From Gracilaria gracilis (Eukaryota; Rhodophyta; Florideophyceae; Gracilariales; Gracilariaceae): a DNA stretch of 64,000 nt. Positions within the stretch are counted from its first letter, which is position 1. The number at the start of each line of letters is the position of its first letter. Below are positions 10,275 to 21,413 of this stretch, piece after piece. The position numbers were made by a program, and so were the translations under genes. The stretch lies in assembly GCA_030374805.1 (NCBI GenBank), contig JARGSG010000231.1:372001-436000 (forward strand). Direction: 5' to 3'. The notes under the pieces were generated by a model. That model did no database searches. It saw nothing but the letters and a program-made list of their open reading frames with translations, and was not told the DNA's origin.

Positions 10275-10620
10275 GCGAAGATAGAATGGCAGTCTACGAA
10301 AATTGCAACAGACTCACATAAGGACCATTACGAAGTAGAAAACAGAAGCTTTAGCTCTGACAGCTTGGCTTGCTTCCTATCCTCATCGGTTGCCACTTCA
10401 AGAGCACCGTCAGCTATGCTCTGTTTCCTAGATTGTACCTGTAGAAGCTTCTCCTCCACTGTATCTTTGATAATGTACCTTTTCACTAAAACATCCCTCG
10501 TCTGTCCGTGACGATGAATTCGATCTTGAGCCTGTGCATCCACTTGCGGGTTCCAATGAATGTCCAACAAGATTGCAAACGATGCCGCCACCAGATTCAG
10601 ACCTACGCCACCAGCTCGTA
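10275..10620. repeat. Right copy of the TMEM62/RAD5 gene-tail duplication
   Basis: Partner of 4990-5340. About 50 bp of decayed TMEM62-like 3' end (10275-10325) precede the intact RAD5 stop and C-terminal coding sequence. Confidence 0.85.
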
Positions 10621-13600
10621 GGGACACAAGCAGGATATTGGAAGAATTCCTGGACAACTCACTCTCCTTCTCAAACTTTTCAAGGATAAGTGCGCGCTTC
10701 GCTTGAGGGACAGAGCCATCAATTCGTAGCCATCGAAAGTCTTCACGCTCCAGTGCAGTTCCCACGAGGTCCAACATACTGGTGAACTGAGAAAATATAA
10801 CAGTTTTACCGACACCCTTCCCTTTGCTTTCTTCCCTGAGCTCCTGTCTGATTCGAACATCTTTCAGTAGTTCGTCAATCTTTGCGCTGGAACGCCATCT
10901 ATTAGCCAAGTCAACGGAGAACCTGTTTTCCCGAGGTAATGTAGCCACGCTGTCGCGAGTGATCGGAATCCGACACACTGGGCACTTGTTGGCCCTCTTC
11001 AAAGACTCCATCATACAAACCCGACAAGCTGGATGGCCACACTCCTTCGGTGCCACGGGATCATCAATAATATCAAGACATAACGGACATTGTGAAGTTT
11101 TCATGGCTCCAGATTCTACGTCTTTGAAAACTTTTTCAACGTATTCGGCGGAAGAGCCAGCTTCCATGAACTGCTTGAAGAGTTTATCCCTGTCTTTCAT
11201 AACAACGGAGTCCTTGCTTGGAGCCGCCGCAAACACAAGGTATGGATGATCACAAGCTTGCCGAAGCCGCAACAAAAGCTCAAGAACGGATGCGTAATTG
11301 TGCATCACCTTATCCTGGGCAAGATATGTATCGAACTGGAGTTTCGATCTTTGGTGAATGGCGGAATAGAAATCCCTCTCTTGCGAAGAAGGCGTTAGTT
11401 CTACGAGGCTCACGGTCTTCTTCGTCAGTTGAACGATACATTTTCCTTGTGAATCCCTCGTGTTCTTCTTCCGTCTTAGCGTCACCGAAGATATGATATC
11501 TCGTATCAAAGACATTGCTGTCTTTTGAAGTGCAATATTGCTTGACTCTAGATTTGATACAATCACACGGTTCCAAAATGCCCACGACGACCATGGCTTC
11601 ACATCTAAGAAGTGGAGCAAACTGAACACGTCATTAACGTGATTGTGAATCACTGTCCCTGTGACACACCAGCGGCGTTCTGCCTTAATTTTATACGAAG
11701 CTTTAGCCCATTTAGTAGTTCGACTCTTGATAGTATGTGCCTCGTCCATTACAATCCGACGCCACTGAAGCTGGAAAAGAGGTCCATCTCGTGGACCAAT
11801 CTCTTCTCCATTCGCAGTATCCTCCGAACATTCGGCAGCAAGCGTCCCATAGGACGTCACAACGACGTCAGCGCCAAGAAGTGAAATAGAACGAGCGTCA
11901 CCTCGGCCTTGTCCATAGTGAGTGGCCACCCGTAAATAGTTAGGGATTACATGTTGGTTTAGTTGGTTGATCCATTGGGTTACAAGCGATGTGGGGCACA
12001 CAATGAGCGTTCCCCCGAATGAAGCCTTCTTCGTCGAGGCAGATGACATAAGCACAGACGCAGCAGACTGCACCCGTTCGCCGTTCCTGCAACGTTTGCT
12101 ATTCGATTTAGACCTTTTGCGTTTTACTTCCATCCAGTCGTCGCCACTGCTTTCACACATATCTGCTGCTTCGTACTCCTTGTCCGAATCCTTTTCAACA
12201 CATGATATTTCATCCTCTTCACATTCTTGAAGTGCTCGCTTACGCTTCCTCACCCGAGAACGCAAGCTACGTCGGCGAGTATTTGGAGCTCCGTTACCCA
12301 GCACATCGCTATCCATATTTGAGTCGAGCACCTTCTGCGTATTCACTTCATCATGAGAAATAAAGTCCGTAGCTTGCGCACCGGGTTCATCTTGAGAAGC
12401 CTGGAGCGTATGCTCGTATTCACCTCCATCTGCATCAATCTCGTGGTCCGCTTCACATTTTAGATTCTTCGTCGTGTTCTTTTGCAGTGGAGGATATCTG
12501 CTCTGCTTCTCGTTCGCACAATCGTCATCAAGTTCCATGCTCTGCGCATCGTTTTCCTTTTGCTCCGTTCTTCCTGATGCGCCTCTTTCCTCCTCAATGT
12601 CATGAAGAATACACGCAATGCACTGCACGGTTTTCCCGAGTCCCATTTCGTCGGCTAAGATGCCGCCATAAGGTCCACCTATGCTCTCGACCGGCGAGTC
12701 GAGCGACAGACAGCCCGTGGTAGTATTCATATAAAATACGCCCCCATCAGCAAACGCACATTTCTTCCACAACGGATTGATCAGAGTGGGCGCAAGACCA
12801 CGGCCACGTCTGCCATGCTTCTCTTTCGCAGTCATCCACAGCACGCCGATCCTCTGATATTCCCGCAGCGTACACACCAAGCCTCTCGGCGGCTCATACT
12901 TTGACGCCTCTTGCTCGTTGATTTTGTCAACTGTGTTATAATACGTCTCCGCAGCATTCTCATCGACTGCACCAGGGTCCTCCGCATTCAAAGCCCCTTC
13001 CACACTAGCCTCACGATCAGGCTGCTTCTTCTCGCCCGGTTGATCACAAAGTTTCAAGTCCAGAATCATACTCACCACATTAACTCGCTTCTCATCAATC
13101 CCCTCGCCATCGTCGCCCAAACCAGCCTCTACACTCGCTTCATTGCCCTCAAAAGCGTCGCTCCTCACAAACACTGACACCTCCACGAGCACCTCTGCGA
13201 ACATGCCGAATTTCTTCGGCGCCCACACCACCTTTCCCACCCCTTCAACAAAGCCCGACTGCAAGCCCGGCGCCAGCGCATGCGCCAAATCCGGCGCCAG
13301 TCGTCCCAGCTCCCTGCCGTGCTTGCTGAAGCGCACCAATCGCGGCGGCAACTTCTTCTCGCGCGCCTTCTTGGCGCGCAGCGGCGGCACGCTTAATTGC
13401 AAGCGGTCGCCGGCGCGTAGAAGGTTGCGGCCGCGCGTGGTCATGATGGCCAGCCCGCTGCGTGTGACGAGCTTGCGCGGCCACTCCACGGCGCGCGGGC
13501 GCTTCGTGGGCGACGGGATGGAGGTGGATGACTGGGCAACGGGTGGTTGCGGGTCGGACGATGGCTGTTGGCGGATTTGGGGTTTGACAGGTTGCGGCGG

Positions 13601-14317
13601 TGGAGGTTTGACGATGAGCGGCGGTGCTACTACCTCAGAGGGCAGCGCTGCGTCACTGTTGACGGGCGAGGAGTGCGCCTGCGGTGGATGAACCGCCTGG
13701 CCGGGAGACTGTGTCGGCGCATGCTGTTGATCCGTACTCTGCTGCTGCTTGACCTGCTCTTCATCGGCGACAGGGAGCGGCGCCGCGTGCTCGCGCTCGT
13801 CGCTACCACCAGGCTGTTGCGGGCGCTGATCCGCGCGCGCCTCCTCCTCCACCTGGTGCAGCACGTCATTGGTATAGCGCTCGCGCCCCTTGGAGCCCAG
13901 CTGCTTCCACAGCGCCACGACGAAAGCGTCGACCAACTGCTTGCCGCCGCCGGTCTCCGCGACGGCGCGCGCATGCTGCTCGCAATAGAAGCGGCGCCAC
14001 GCGAGCCGCCTGGCGTGCGCCACATCGGCGGGCGGCTGCGCGGCGCGCGCAAGTGCGGCCTGCTGCTCGCGCGCGGCCTGCGTCGGCGACGCTTCCGGCG
14101 GCTGCAGCAGCTGCTGCTGCGGCGGCGGCGGCGGCGGCGGCGGCGCGGCGACGGGCAGCGGCGCGGCGGCCGACAGGTCGGTGAGCAGGCGCGACGCGGC
14201 GAGGTTGAGGTCGCCCGCGGCGCGCGCCAGCGCGGCGCGTAGCTTGGAGTCCGGCAGCGACGCGCCGGTGACGGCGCGCAGCGTGTGCAGCTTGTCGGCG
14301 CTGAGCAGGCTGCTCAT
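10328..14317 (-). CDS. RAD5: RAD5/HLTF-type SNF2 ATPase and RING ubiquitin ligase
   Basis: 1329 aa, no introns. Family members remodel stalled forks and polyubiquitinate PCNA in error-free damage tolerance. Domains in order: a UBA-like helix bundle (about 8-45); Pro/Gln-rich low complexity with a poly-Pro run; a weak HMG-box-like segment (about 100-150); HIRAN (about 275-400, core VRFSKHGRELGRL); SNF2 with ADEMGLGKT (K562) and DEAH (858-861). A roughly 170-residue acidic and Lys-rich insertion separates motifs I and Ia. A C3HC4 RING starts at CPLC (C1077) and ends CPVC. The HELICc domain ends NPQVDAQAQDRIHRHGQ (HRHGQ 1268-1272). HIRAN plus a RING embedded in the helicase is diagnostic for RAD5/HLTF/SHPRH-type enzymes. 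The ATG at 14317 was chosen; the open frame extends to a GTG at 14380. An E2F-like site lies 153 bp upstream. Confidence 0.95.
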   Translation of the reverse strand: MSSLLSADKLHTLRAVTGASLPDSKLRAALARAAGDLNLAASRLLTDLSAAAPLPVAAPPPPPPPPQQQLLQPPEASPTQAAREQQAALARAAQPPADVAHARRLAWRRFYCEQHARAVAETGGGKQLVDAFVVALWKQLGSKGRERYTNDVLHQVEEEARADQRPQQPGGSDEREHAAPLPVADEEQVKQQQSTDQQHAPTQSPGQAVHPPQAHSSPVNSDAALPSEVVAPPLIVKPPPPQPVKPQIRQQPSSDPQPPVAQSSTSIPSPTKRPRAVEWPRKLVTRSGLAIMTTRGRNLLRAGDRLQLSVPPLRAKKAREKKLPPRLVRFSKHGRELGRLAPDLAHALAPGLQSGFVEGVGKVVWAPKKFGMFAEVLVEVSVFVRSDAFEGNEASVEAGLGDDGEGIDEKRVNVVSMILDLKLCDQPGEKKQPDREASVEGALNAEDPGAVDENAAETYYNTVDKINEQEASKYEPPRGLVCTLREYQRIGVLWMTAKEKHGRRGRGLAPTLINPLWKKCAFADGGVFYMNTTTGCLSLDSPVESIGGPYGGILADEMGLGKTVQCIACILHDIEEERGASGRTEQKENDAQSMELDDDCANEKQSRYPPLQKNTTKNLKCEADHEIDADGGEYEHTLQASQDEPGAQATDFISHDEVNTQKVLDSNMDSDVLGNGAPNTRRRSLRSRVRKRKRALQECEEDEISCVEKDSDKEYEAADMCESSGDDWMEVKRKRSKSNSKRCRNGERVQSAASVLMSSASTKKASFGGTLIVCPTSLVTQWINQLNQHVIPNYLRVATHYGQGRGDARSISLLGADVVVTSYGTLAAECSEDTANGEEIGPRDGPLFQLQWRRIVMDEAHTIKSRTTKWAKASYKIKAERRWCVTGTVIHNHVNDVFSLLHFLDVKPWSSWAFWNRVIVSNLESSNIALQKTAMSLIRDIISSVTLRRKKNTRDSQGKCIVQLTKKTVSLVELTPSSQERDFYSAIHQRSKLQFDTYLAQDKVMHNYASVLELLLRLRQACDHPYLVFAAAPSKDSVVMKDRDKLFKQFMEAGSSAEYVEKVFKDVESGAMKTSQCPLCLDIIDDPVAPKECGHPACRVCMMESLKRANKCPVCRIPITRDSVATLPRENRFSVDLANRWRSSAKIDELLKDVRIRQELREESKGKGVGKTVIFSQFTSMLDLVGTALEREDFRWLRIDGSVPQAKRALILEKFEKESELSRNSSNILLVSLRAGGVGLNLVAASFAILLDIHWNPQVDAQAQDRIHRHGQTRDVLVKRYIIKDTVEEKLLQVQSRKQSIADGALEVATDEDRKQAKLSELKLLFSTS

Positions 14318-14469
14318 GGTGCGGGCGCGCGGGACGGTCGGCGACGGCGACGGCGGGCGGCGCGGGGAGCGCTCGGCCACGCGCGGCGGCGCTGCTCCGG
14401 AGTGCGGACGACTGGCCGGTGCGATGCGTCGCGCTGCGCGCGCGCGCTGTTCGCGTTGCGCCGCGCCGT

Positions 14470-14481
14470 TTTGGCGGGAAA
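14470..14481. promoter_or_regulatory. E2F-like site upstream of RAD5
   Basis: TTTGGCGGGAAA, a full match to the classical E2F/DP consensus (TTTSSCGS), 153 bp before the RAD5 ATG. RAD5-type genes act in S phase, so cell-cycle control is plausible. Function inferred from sequence only. Confidence 0.6.
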
Positions 14482-14666
14482 TGAGGCGCGGGCGGACCGC
14501 CGCGCCGGTTCAGTTCGCTGCGGAGACGCACGTGTGCACGCGTCACACGCGTGTGTACGTTGTGCTGATTGTGCGCGAGTCCGCCTCGCACATGCGTGTG
14601 AGCACAAGCGCCGTTGTCAGCGTCACGACACAGCACTTCCCAACGGCAAGTTAGATACTTACCCTT

Positions 14667-14684
14667 GGTACCGTCGGTACCGTT
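14667..14684. promoter_or_regulatory. TACCGTYGGTACC motif
   Basis: GGTACCGTCGGTACCGTT, one of at least seven related sites in the window (see 21049, 23306, 35075, 37757, 52540 and 56563). It lies 350 bp upstream of RAD5. Confidence 0.5.
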
Positions 14685-15439
14685 AGTGGCGGTTTCACAC
14701 GCAGCTCACCTCCAGCGACACCAACGACGTCAACTTTTTCCATTTGCGCCACCGCTCTTAGCTTCGTGTCGGCCGTAGATATGCGCGGCACAAAGCTTGG
14801 CACGCGGTTGTGTTCGTAGGCGCGAGCGTTCGGCGATGCTTTTCGTCAGTTGCCCGTTCGGCTCTCCCTACCAAATACTTGCGTGCTTTGCGAGCGCACC
14901 AGCTCCAACTTCACGCCTCATCGCGCCCACTTGCAGATGGCGGCCGCACAGATTACCATTCACGAGCGAGAATGCGCGTCATACGCCATCACTCATAGCG
15001 TTTGTAGCCGCTTCGTCAACAACGCCCGTCTTCCTCTTCCTGCCCAACTTCTTTCACCAAATAACCTCCGTGCCGCGTCCCGCGTCCTGCAAAATGTGTC
15101 AATGAGCACACCGGAAGATACAAGTCGCTAGAAAACCCAGCGAAGCCTGTCTTTGGCATTTGTTGCACTTCTATACATCAACCGACGCCGCCGTCGTCGC
15201 TGTTACGCCTTTCTTTGGAAAAGCAAATGTGTGCTCACGTTGTCTTCTCTCTCCATCTTGTCCACAGTGGCCATTTGCTTCCATTTCGTCCTGGAATCGT
15301 AGTGTGAATGGCGCTGAGTGAGTGCCTGCTTCATGCATTATCTTCTTCTTCTTCTTCTTTACTGTGGTCAGCCGCCCCTGATTCCGAGGCGGCAGGAGAG
15401 CTATCTACAGATCGAATCTAAAGGTAGTTCTCTCTCTTG

Positions 15440-15700
15440 AAGAAAGCCAAAAACCGTAACGGCCACTCCTTAATCATATCTATCAGGGATTTATCTTTTC
15501 TTTCACGTGGCGCTGGCAATTCGTCGCGCCGAGCTCTGTTTGTTCGCGGACAGCGAAACAGAACGTGGTCGACGTCTTTCTTGGCGTCAGTGCCGCAATC
15601 TCAATCATGCATTATAACCTGCACACGCTTTTTATTCCATTCCTGCTGCCTGAAAAGCCATTTGTCGCAGAGCACGTTGTGGCGGTGAGCGATAGTAGTT
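15440..15700 (-). mobile_element. Non-LTR retrotransposon (LINE) 3'-end remnant
   Basis: The minus-strand frame reads RHNVLCDKWLFRQQEWNKKR, an in-frame stop, then DCGTDAKKDVDHVLFRCPR and TNRARRDEL. The spacing C-x2-C (first position lost), x8-H-x4-C and the following R-x2-L match the zinc-knuckle tail (zf-RVT) after the RNase H domain of many LINEs. The neighbouring minus-strand sequence to about 16117 could be decayed RNase H but is too eroded to call. No reverse transcriptase motif was found. Confidence 0.5.
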
Positions 15701-18700
15701 TATTGCGCTTAGCATGTCCACGCAGACAGTACATGTGACTTCGATCTTCCATCCCCACACTATGGTTTTCACATGAACATGTCCAGTCCTGTACGGCAGC
15801 ACAGGTGCGGCTTACGGTGCAAGCCCTTGCGACCTGAGCTGCAACGCTGCGTCAGCTGTATGCTAAAGCAGCGTACCACATCGACGAACGCTTATGGCTC
15901 GTAGAAGCTCATAGAACGCATTCGACGCTCCGCTAGTGACCGACAGGCAGTGCCGAATTCCCGCTGCCGATGACCGCCCTTTGTTCACTTCATTTTCATC
16001 ATTAGCACGCCTGTTTATACTGTTTCGGCTACAAAATGCGAAGGGCCCACGCAAGCAGCCATCGTCCGCCAATTCCTGTTCGAATACGCCAACGAACGCC
16101 ACTTTATTGCACTTCATCGTTCATGCGCTCTGGTCCGTTCTCACATTCGTTAACAGTATGTGAATCTATATGTACCCAAGGTGCGATTGGGCGCTGGAGA
16201 ATCACGTAAACACAGCTCCAATGGGAATATCTGAGCGGAAGCCCTTCGGTGCCTCGCTCGGCGCTATGTTATAGGCATAGTCTCACGAATCTTGCCGTGC
16301 TTGATTGATATTGTGTTGCTACTGGGTGTCACTCCATCGCCGTTCAAAATCATCCTAAATCCAAGCAAGTACCTGTATCGAGAATAGGGAGGTATCGATA
16401 AATCTGCATATGTGCAGCACGTACGTACGTAGCAGTAGTGAATTGCCTTTCTCAGCAACGAGCATCAGCAGTAACTCTCACGTCCATATCAAGACAACAT
16501 GTAAGATACGACAAGCTGCATCCATCGCGTTCATCGCACCGAGTGCTCAACCCATTGCTCACGATAGACACGTAACCAACTGCGGTCTCCCGCAAAAGGC
16601 TCAAAAGAAGTGGCGCTCCCTCATCTGTGACGAAATTGAAGCTCGTGGAGAAGCTTCAGCTTGTCGTGATGATGCGTACCAGTTGTGCCGACGTTTTCCG
16701 TATCAGGCGGAACGCTACAAGTTTTCACGCACCCGTATCTTCCGACGTTATACCTGTACATACGTGTAGCCTACCAGGCTCGGCCTGGTAGGCTGCAGAA
16801 AGTTCAAAATGCGCCAGTTTTTTTAGGCTCTATTTTTGCCCCCCGCCGAGCAGACTCTTATGTTTATGAGCAATGTGAGCCATAAGTTACTCAACACACG
16901 CACTCCCCTTTAAACAGAACATGTCAATGGCAACTGTGCGTCGAGTGTCGTTCTCGAGACAAAGGTGACAAACTGTTTCAGTCCCTGCACTCGTTTCGCT
17001 TTGAGGATGGAATCACCTCGTGCCCAGAATCGTCGCTACGCTTCCTGCAAATTGTGATCTCAGCTTGAAATTTACCCAAACCTAAGAACAAGTTACGTTT
17101 ATATCAAAGGTTTTCCGGCTTGGCAGAGAGCTTACAACATGAATCATTTCTGCACAACATTGAGGGAAGAGGGCGATGACTATGCAACATATCTATCAAC
17201 ATAATGTGAATTATAGAAGTAAGCGTGCATCGCGGGCGCGCTCGTCAGCCGTTCCCGCAGCTACAGCTTCAGAACATTTCGGATTGCCAGCACCATGAGT
17301 TCAAGGAGTGGGATGAGATTCGTGTCTGTATTTCGAGTACAATCATTTACAATTGTGTCGGATGTATGGCAAACATCTCATCAGCGAACTATCATCATCT
17401 CGTTACATCTCATTAGCTGTCAAACTTGAAGCTCAAGTGCCGGCGGCAGCCAAACTTATGTAACCAAAATGCTGCCTTCCCCTCCTCTCCAACGCTGCAC
17501 TCTATGGATTGACCTCACCGAGTTTCTTTGCCACAGCGAACCCTATGTCAATATATGAAACGCAGACAGAACCTCTGGATAGGGCAATAATATACGTTTT
17601 ACCCTCACACAATACGATCCCGGATGCGATACATGGAAAGGAGTTGCATCTCGATGCTTGCACGGCTGTACCCTCGAACATGTTACAGTATTAGAACTCG
17701 TCTCCCACCGATAACACCTTGTTCATCGTCAACAATCTCCAACAGCTTCCAATTCTACGAGAATTGAATATCTAACTGTGTTTGCTCTGCATAAGACGAG
17801 AAAGTAGGCACAATACCTCACGTAAGCATATGAGGCGCCGGGTGGAACGGGCTCGTTCGGAAATTCCTCGCTATATTTAGTAAAGGTTCCTAGGATGTGT
17901 GCATAAGGATGTCTGCTTTGCCCTTATCCGAGGAGGAAGCGCAAGTGAGATGTACGACGAATATATGTGCTTTTTGGCACAATGCTGCCCACGATTGTTA
18001 TGAGTATAAAACTTGTCACACTTTGGAGGGGGGATGATCTCACGCACAAGGTAGAGTTTGGGGATTCTCGGGCGGTTTGGTAAGAACTAGACAAGGAATC
18101 CAATGCCGCCCTACCTGCTCACCTCTTCCACTTGCGTTGAAACGCATCTTTCCTTTGTCCAAAAATTTTTCCCGAACAAGCCAGCTGCCTTCTCGAAGTT
18201 GTCCTCATCAAAGCTTCCGTTCGGTCAATTAACCTGGGTAAAGCAAGAGAACTAAAAGTGATGTGAGCGATAGTCCTTTCACTCAACCTCTCCATGGGCG
18301 TCCAACAGTAAATTGTTTTCGGCCTTTTGACGGGATCTACATGGCGAAGATGGTTGGTGAGCACGTATGGCGTGTGATAGACCGGGTAGATTTGATTTTC
18401 CAAACAAGAAATGTTAGTATGAGCACCCAAAAGTGTTTCTCCACACCTCAGGCCAGTCGCAAGAAGGAAAGAAAGAAAACGTTCTTCACAGAAAATGGGT
18501 TTAGAATAGAAGCAAGAATTTCTACGCACTCGTCTCAAGAGGGAATGAAGGCATGATGTTCAATATATTTTACTGGGCCGCCTGCGACACATATGACTCG
18601 CGTTACACATTCTCAGAAGCACGAGTGGCACAACGGCAGGTACAGCGAATTGGTATATTGAACAGAATTGGACGCACATGCTCTGCACAATTGCTTACAA

Positions 18701-18900
18701 TTAAAGGGGGGGCCGGGGTTAAACGAGATTGACGAACACACCATTTAACGCGGGAAGGAGATGTCGGGACACATTCGCAGACTTGAGTCACTACAACTGA
18801 CACGAAAGAAAAGCAGTACAATAATTCCACAAACCACGATGCAAGAAACCCGGTGACATCCTTTCGTGCCGAAACATCTTGGCATTTGCTTTTGTTGTCT
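15700..18900. other. Gene-poor region
   Basis: No open frame here has a recognisable domain or a convincing start. Apart from the hairpin at 16768 and a GT-free stretch of mixed composition, I see no gene, tRNA or other RNA. A 139-codon minus frame at 18119-18538 lacks an ATG start and is probably chance or old transposon debris. Confidence 0.45.
16768..16794. repeat. Perfect hairpin, 12-bp stem, TCG loop
   Basis: AGCCTACCAGGC, TCG, GCCTGGTAGGCT, followed 25 bp later by a T7 run. It could be a relic of a small RNA or foldback element. No gene is attached to it. Confidence 0.75.
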
Positions 18901-19988
18901 ATGTGTGAACCATAACAGGGATCTCCCGCTGTGAAGACAAGGACACGAAACGAACTTGAGACGACATTGAACAACGACCGGAGGAAGGTTGGAATGCTTC
19001 CGTGGCACGAGCAATACCAAGCAAGAGGGGATGAGGAACGAGGAGCGGAAGAGTGGTGGGGACGAACAATACAATGCGAAACAAGTGTGCACGGCAAATA
19101 CGAGCAAAGACAACGTCAGCGAGCCGCGCCAAGTCTCGAGAAAGGCAGCTTAGGTAACGGGCTGGACGCCCTGGGAAATGCGCGGCAGGCGCTCGGCTTT
19201 CTTCTGGCTCGCTCCATGTCCCAGAACATCCAACTCGTGGCCTAAGCACCACGCAGAGCTTGGCGGGACGCCGACGGCATTTGCCGTCGACAAAGGACGG
19301 TGAGAAAGCAACGGCCGGAGTGGTTGGGGGTGTAGCCGATGCGAATGGGAGATGTGGTTCAGAGGGGGTGGAGGTCGAAGAAGACAGAGGAGCAACAACG
19401 GGCGAACGTCTGCGCTCTTTAAGGTCGATGGAGCGCGCGGCTGCAAGCTCGATGGGAGATGATGTTTGGGGCAACGACTGGGAGACGGCGGCGCGAGCGC
19501 ATGTGCAACGAGGCGTGACACGGCCCGCGTACACACACATTCTGGCGCGTGGATTAGGAAACTGTTCACCAGGAGCGCTTCCAAAACGTCGCATTGGGCT
19601 CCGCGTTTGAGACGCGGCGGCTGCGCTGTAGCGCGGCGCGCGCCTGGACGTGTGTGACGCGCCGTGCGCTGTCACGACGGTAGTACTGCACAGCGGGCGC
19701 CGTGAAAGAGCGTGGGCGACAGAAGCTTAGCTCGCGCTCGTGTTGGTTGCGAGAATCGTCTGGTGAGGTGCCACCCACGGCGTGCGCTTGTAACTGTACA
19801 TAAGCCTGGAACGCTCGTTTTATTCCACGTGCGGCGTTTTGGTGCGGTGGTGCATGATGATCTGGTTCGCGGAACATGACAACCCAGCCGGCTGCCAGAT
19901 GAACAGGGCGCTGGACGGTCACGGTGGGTGGTGGGTTGTCATCCGCCCTCATCATGACCACTCAGGTTGCGAGCCGTTGCGGCGTTTT

Positions 19989-20000
19989 TGGCGCCAATTT
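19989..20000. promoter_or_regulatory. E2F-like palindrome TTTGGCGCCAAT
   Basis: Near-perfect palindromic E2F-type site about 100 bp before a TATA box at 20090. No obvious target gene. Confidence 0.4.
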
Positions 20001-21048
20001 GAACGGCGACTCAAACAGGAGTCAAACAGTGATTGGAAGTGTCTTCCCCACACACACATTAATTTGTGGGAGCCGCAGGCTGCGGCGCAGAATATAAAAA
20101 GCGCTCTCGCATGTGAGTCGTGTACAAGAGCCGCCGGCAAGCTTCCACATCGCGAATGTGCGAGGTCACGAGAAACGGTGCTGCCAGCGGCATGTGAGCA
20201 CAGATTAGGGCAGGTGGGGTTGAATGGCATTGCGATTTGATGGCGGCGTCTTGAGACCGTAGCCACGACTTGCTCCACACAGTGGCAACTGTGGCATTGC
20301 GCGTTGATGCACAATGGTGGGCGATTTGTATGATAGCTGCTACTGATTACACGCGATGAATGGGTGGGCTGTTTTGATGAGCATAGTCACGATACAGTCG
20401 CACGTGGGGTGGCGGGGGGTGGTGGATGGTGCAAGTGAGGTGTGGACTCGATGAGAGTTGAGAGTGGGTCGAAAAGGTATCGTATGGTGTGGCGGTTCGA
20501 GCGCACTGCTGATGGTGGTTTGCGGAAGCTAAGGTGGTGGCGCAAACTAAAATTCATGGGCAGCGAATATAACAGCAAGCTGCAGTTTGATAAACGATAT
20601 TACTTAAGATGACAGAAGGTAATTAAGCTTAATGATGCTATCCAAAGGTGGTTGGGCAAAGGTTGGTTACTTGGTTGTACATTCATTGGCTCATCGTGAG
20701 ACTGGGCGCTCGGTTCCGGTAGGGTATCTACCCGGTAGTGGATACTATCTACTGCGCTTGCTGGAAGCAAACAAAAAAAAAAGAGCAAATTAGTTGGGGT
20801 TTTAACTTGCGTTGCAGCACCCGAGACTGCGCAACAGCGTGTGTTGTGGAGAAAAGGGATGGAAAACGCAATACTGCCACTGCATAGCTATAGGAACGTT
20901 AGGAACGCTACCCTTGGCACCAACGGTAGCACACGGAGCGCCCGCCGTGCGGGTGCACAAGCAAAAACACTCTTCAAGCAGCAGCACAGAAAAAGTTACC
21001 GCTCGTTGGAACGATTTGTTAATGAAGCAGTTTGGTTGTATCTACCGA

Positions 21049-21080
21049 ACGGTACCAACGGTACCAACGGTACACGGTAC
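21049..21080. repeat. Triple GGTACCAACG repeat
   Basis: AACGGTACCAACGGTACCAA followed by CGGTACACGGTAC; on the other strand it reads as repeated TACCGTTGGTACC. It lies about 340 bp before the malic enzyme ATG. Confidence 0.7.
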
Positions 21081-21183
21081 AGCCTCAGCATATGCACCGC
21101 ACGGACGCGTGCACCACAGCGCGCGAGTCAGCTCGTCAGCCCCGCCGTCACACTGACGTACATCACCTCCACCTCTGCCACGT

Positions 21184-21262
21184 GCGTGCACACGTTGCAC
21201 TCACACGTGCACACGTTGCACTCACACGTGCACACGTTTCGTTCACACGTGCACACGTGCAC
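21184..21262. repeat. Tandem CACGTGCACACGTT repeat
   Basis: Three units of about 23 bp built from CACACGTTGCACTCACACGTG. They contain many CACGTG E-boxes, 150-230 bp upstream of the malic enzyme ATG. Confidence 0.7.
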
Positions 21263-21327
21263 AGCGCGGAGGCACTGCCTGTGGGCAACGAAATTCGTTG
21301 AACGAATGGCATGGCGCACCGTGCGAG

Positions 21328-21366
21328 GTGATGATCAGATCATGATGATCATGAATCATGATGATG
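21328..21366. repeat. Nested ATGATCATGAT palindromes
   Basis: GATGATCAGATCATGATG followed by ATCATGAATCATGATGATG: overlapping inverted repeats just before the malic enzyme start. Confidence 0.6.
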
Positions 21367-21413
21367 AGCCATCGGCGCTCGCACAAGCGCGCAGCGCCCG
21401 CGTCGCTCGCGCC

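Larger units (their letters stand above)
14318..15430. other. RAD5 upstream region
   Basis: GC-rich near the RAD5 start, then mixed. It contains an E2F-like site (14470) and the motif GGTACCGTCGGTACCGTT (14667-14684). Open frames here are compositional shadows; no gene is supported. Confidence 0.55.
18900..21413. other. Region upstream of malic enzyme
   Basis: A 258-codon minus frame (18899-19675) is Pro/Ser/Arg-rich, starts with GTG and shows no domain; I do not call it a gene. An E2F-like palindrome (19989-20000) stands about 90 bp before a good TATA box (20090-20097, TATAAAAA) on the plus strand, yet no coding sequence follows, so an untranslated or long-leader transcript is possible. The last 600 bp contain tandem and palindromic repeats. 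Confidence 0.45.

Noticed and set aside
14652-14662. ATACTTACC, like the 5' end of U1 snRNA
   Set aside because: No U1 stem-loops or Sm site follow; it merges with the TACCGTCGGTACC motif.
18899-19675. 258-codon minus-strand open frame
   Set aside because: GTG start, Pro/Ser/Arg-rich composition, no domain, and a second long frame overlaps it on the same strand; it looks compositional.
20841-21413. N-terminal extension of malic enzyme
   Set aside because: GTG start, runs through tandem repeats and has no family similarity; the enzyme starts convincingly at 21414.
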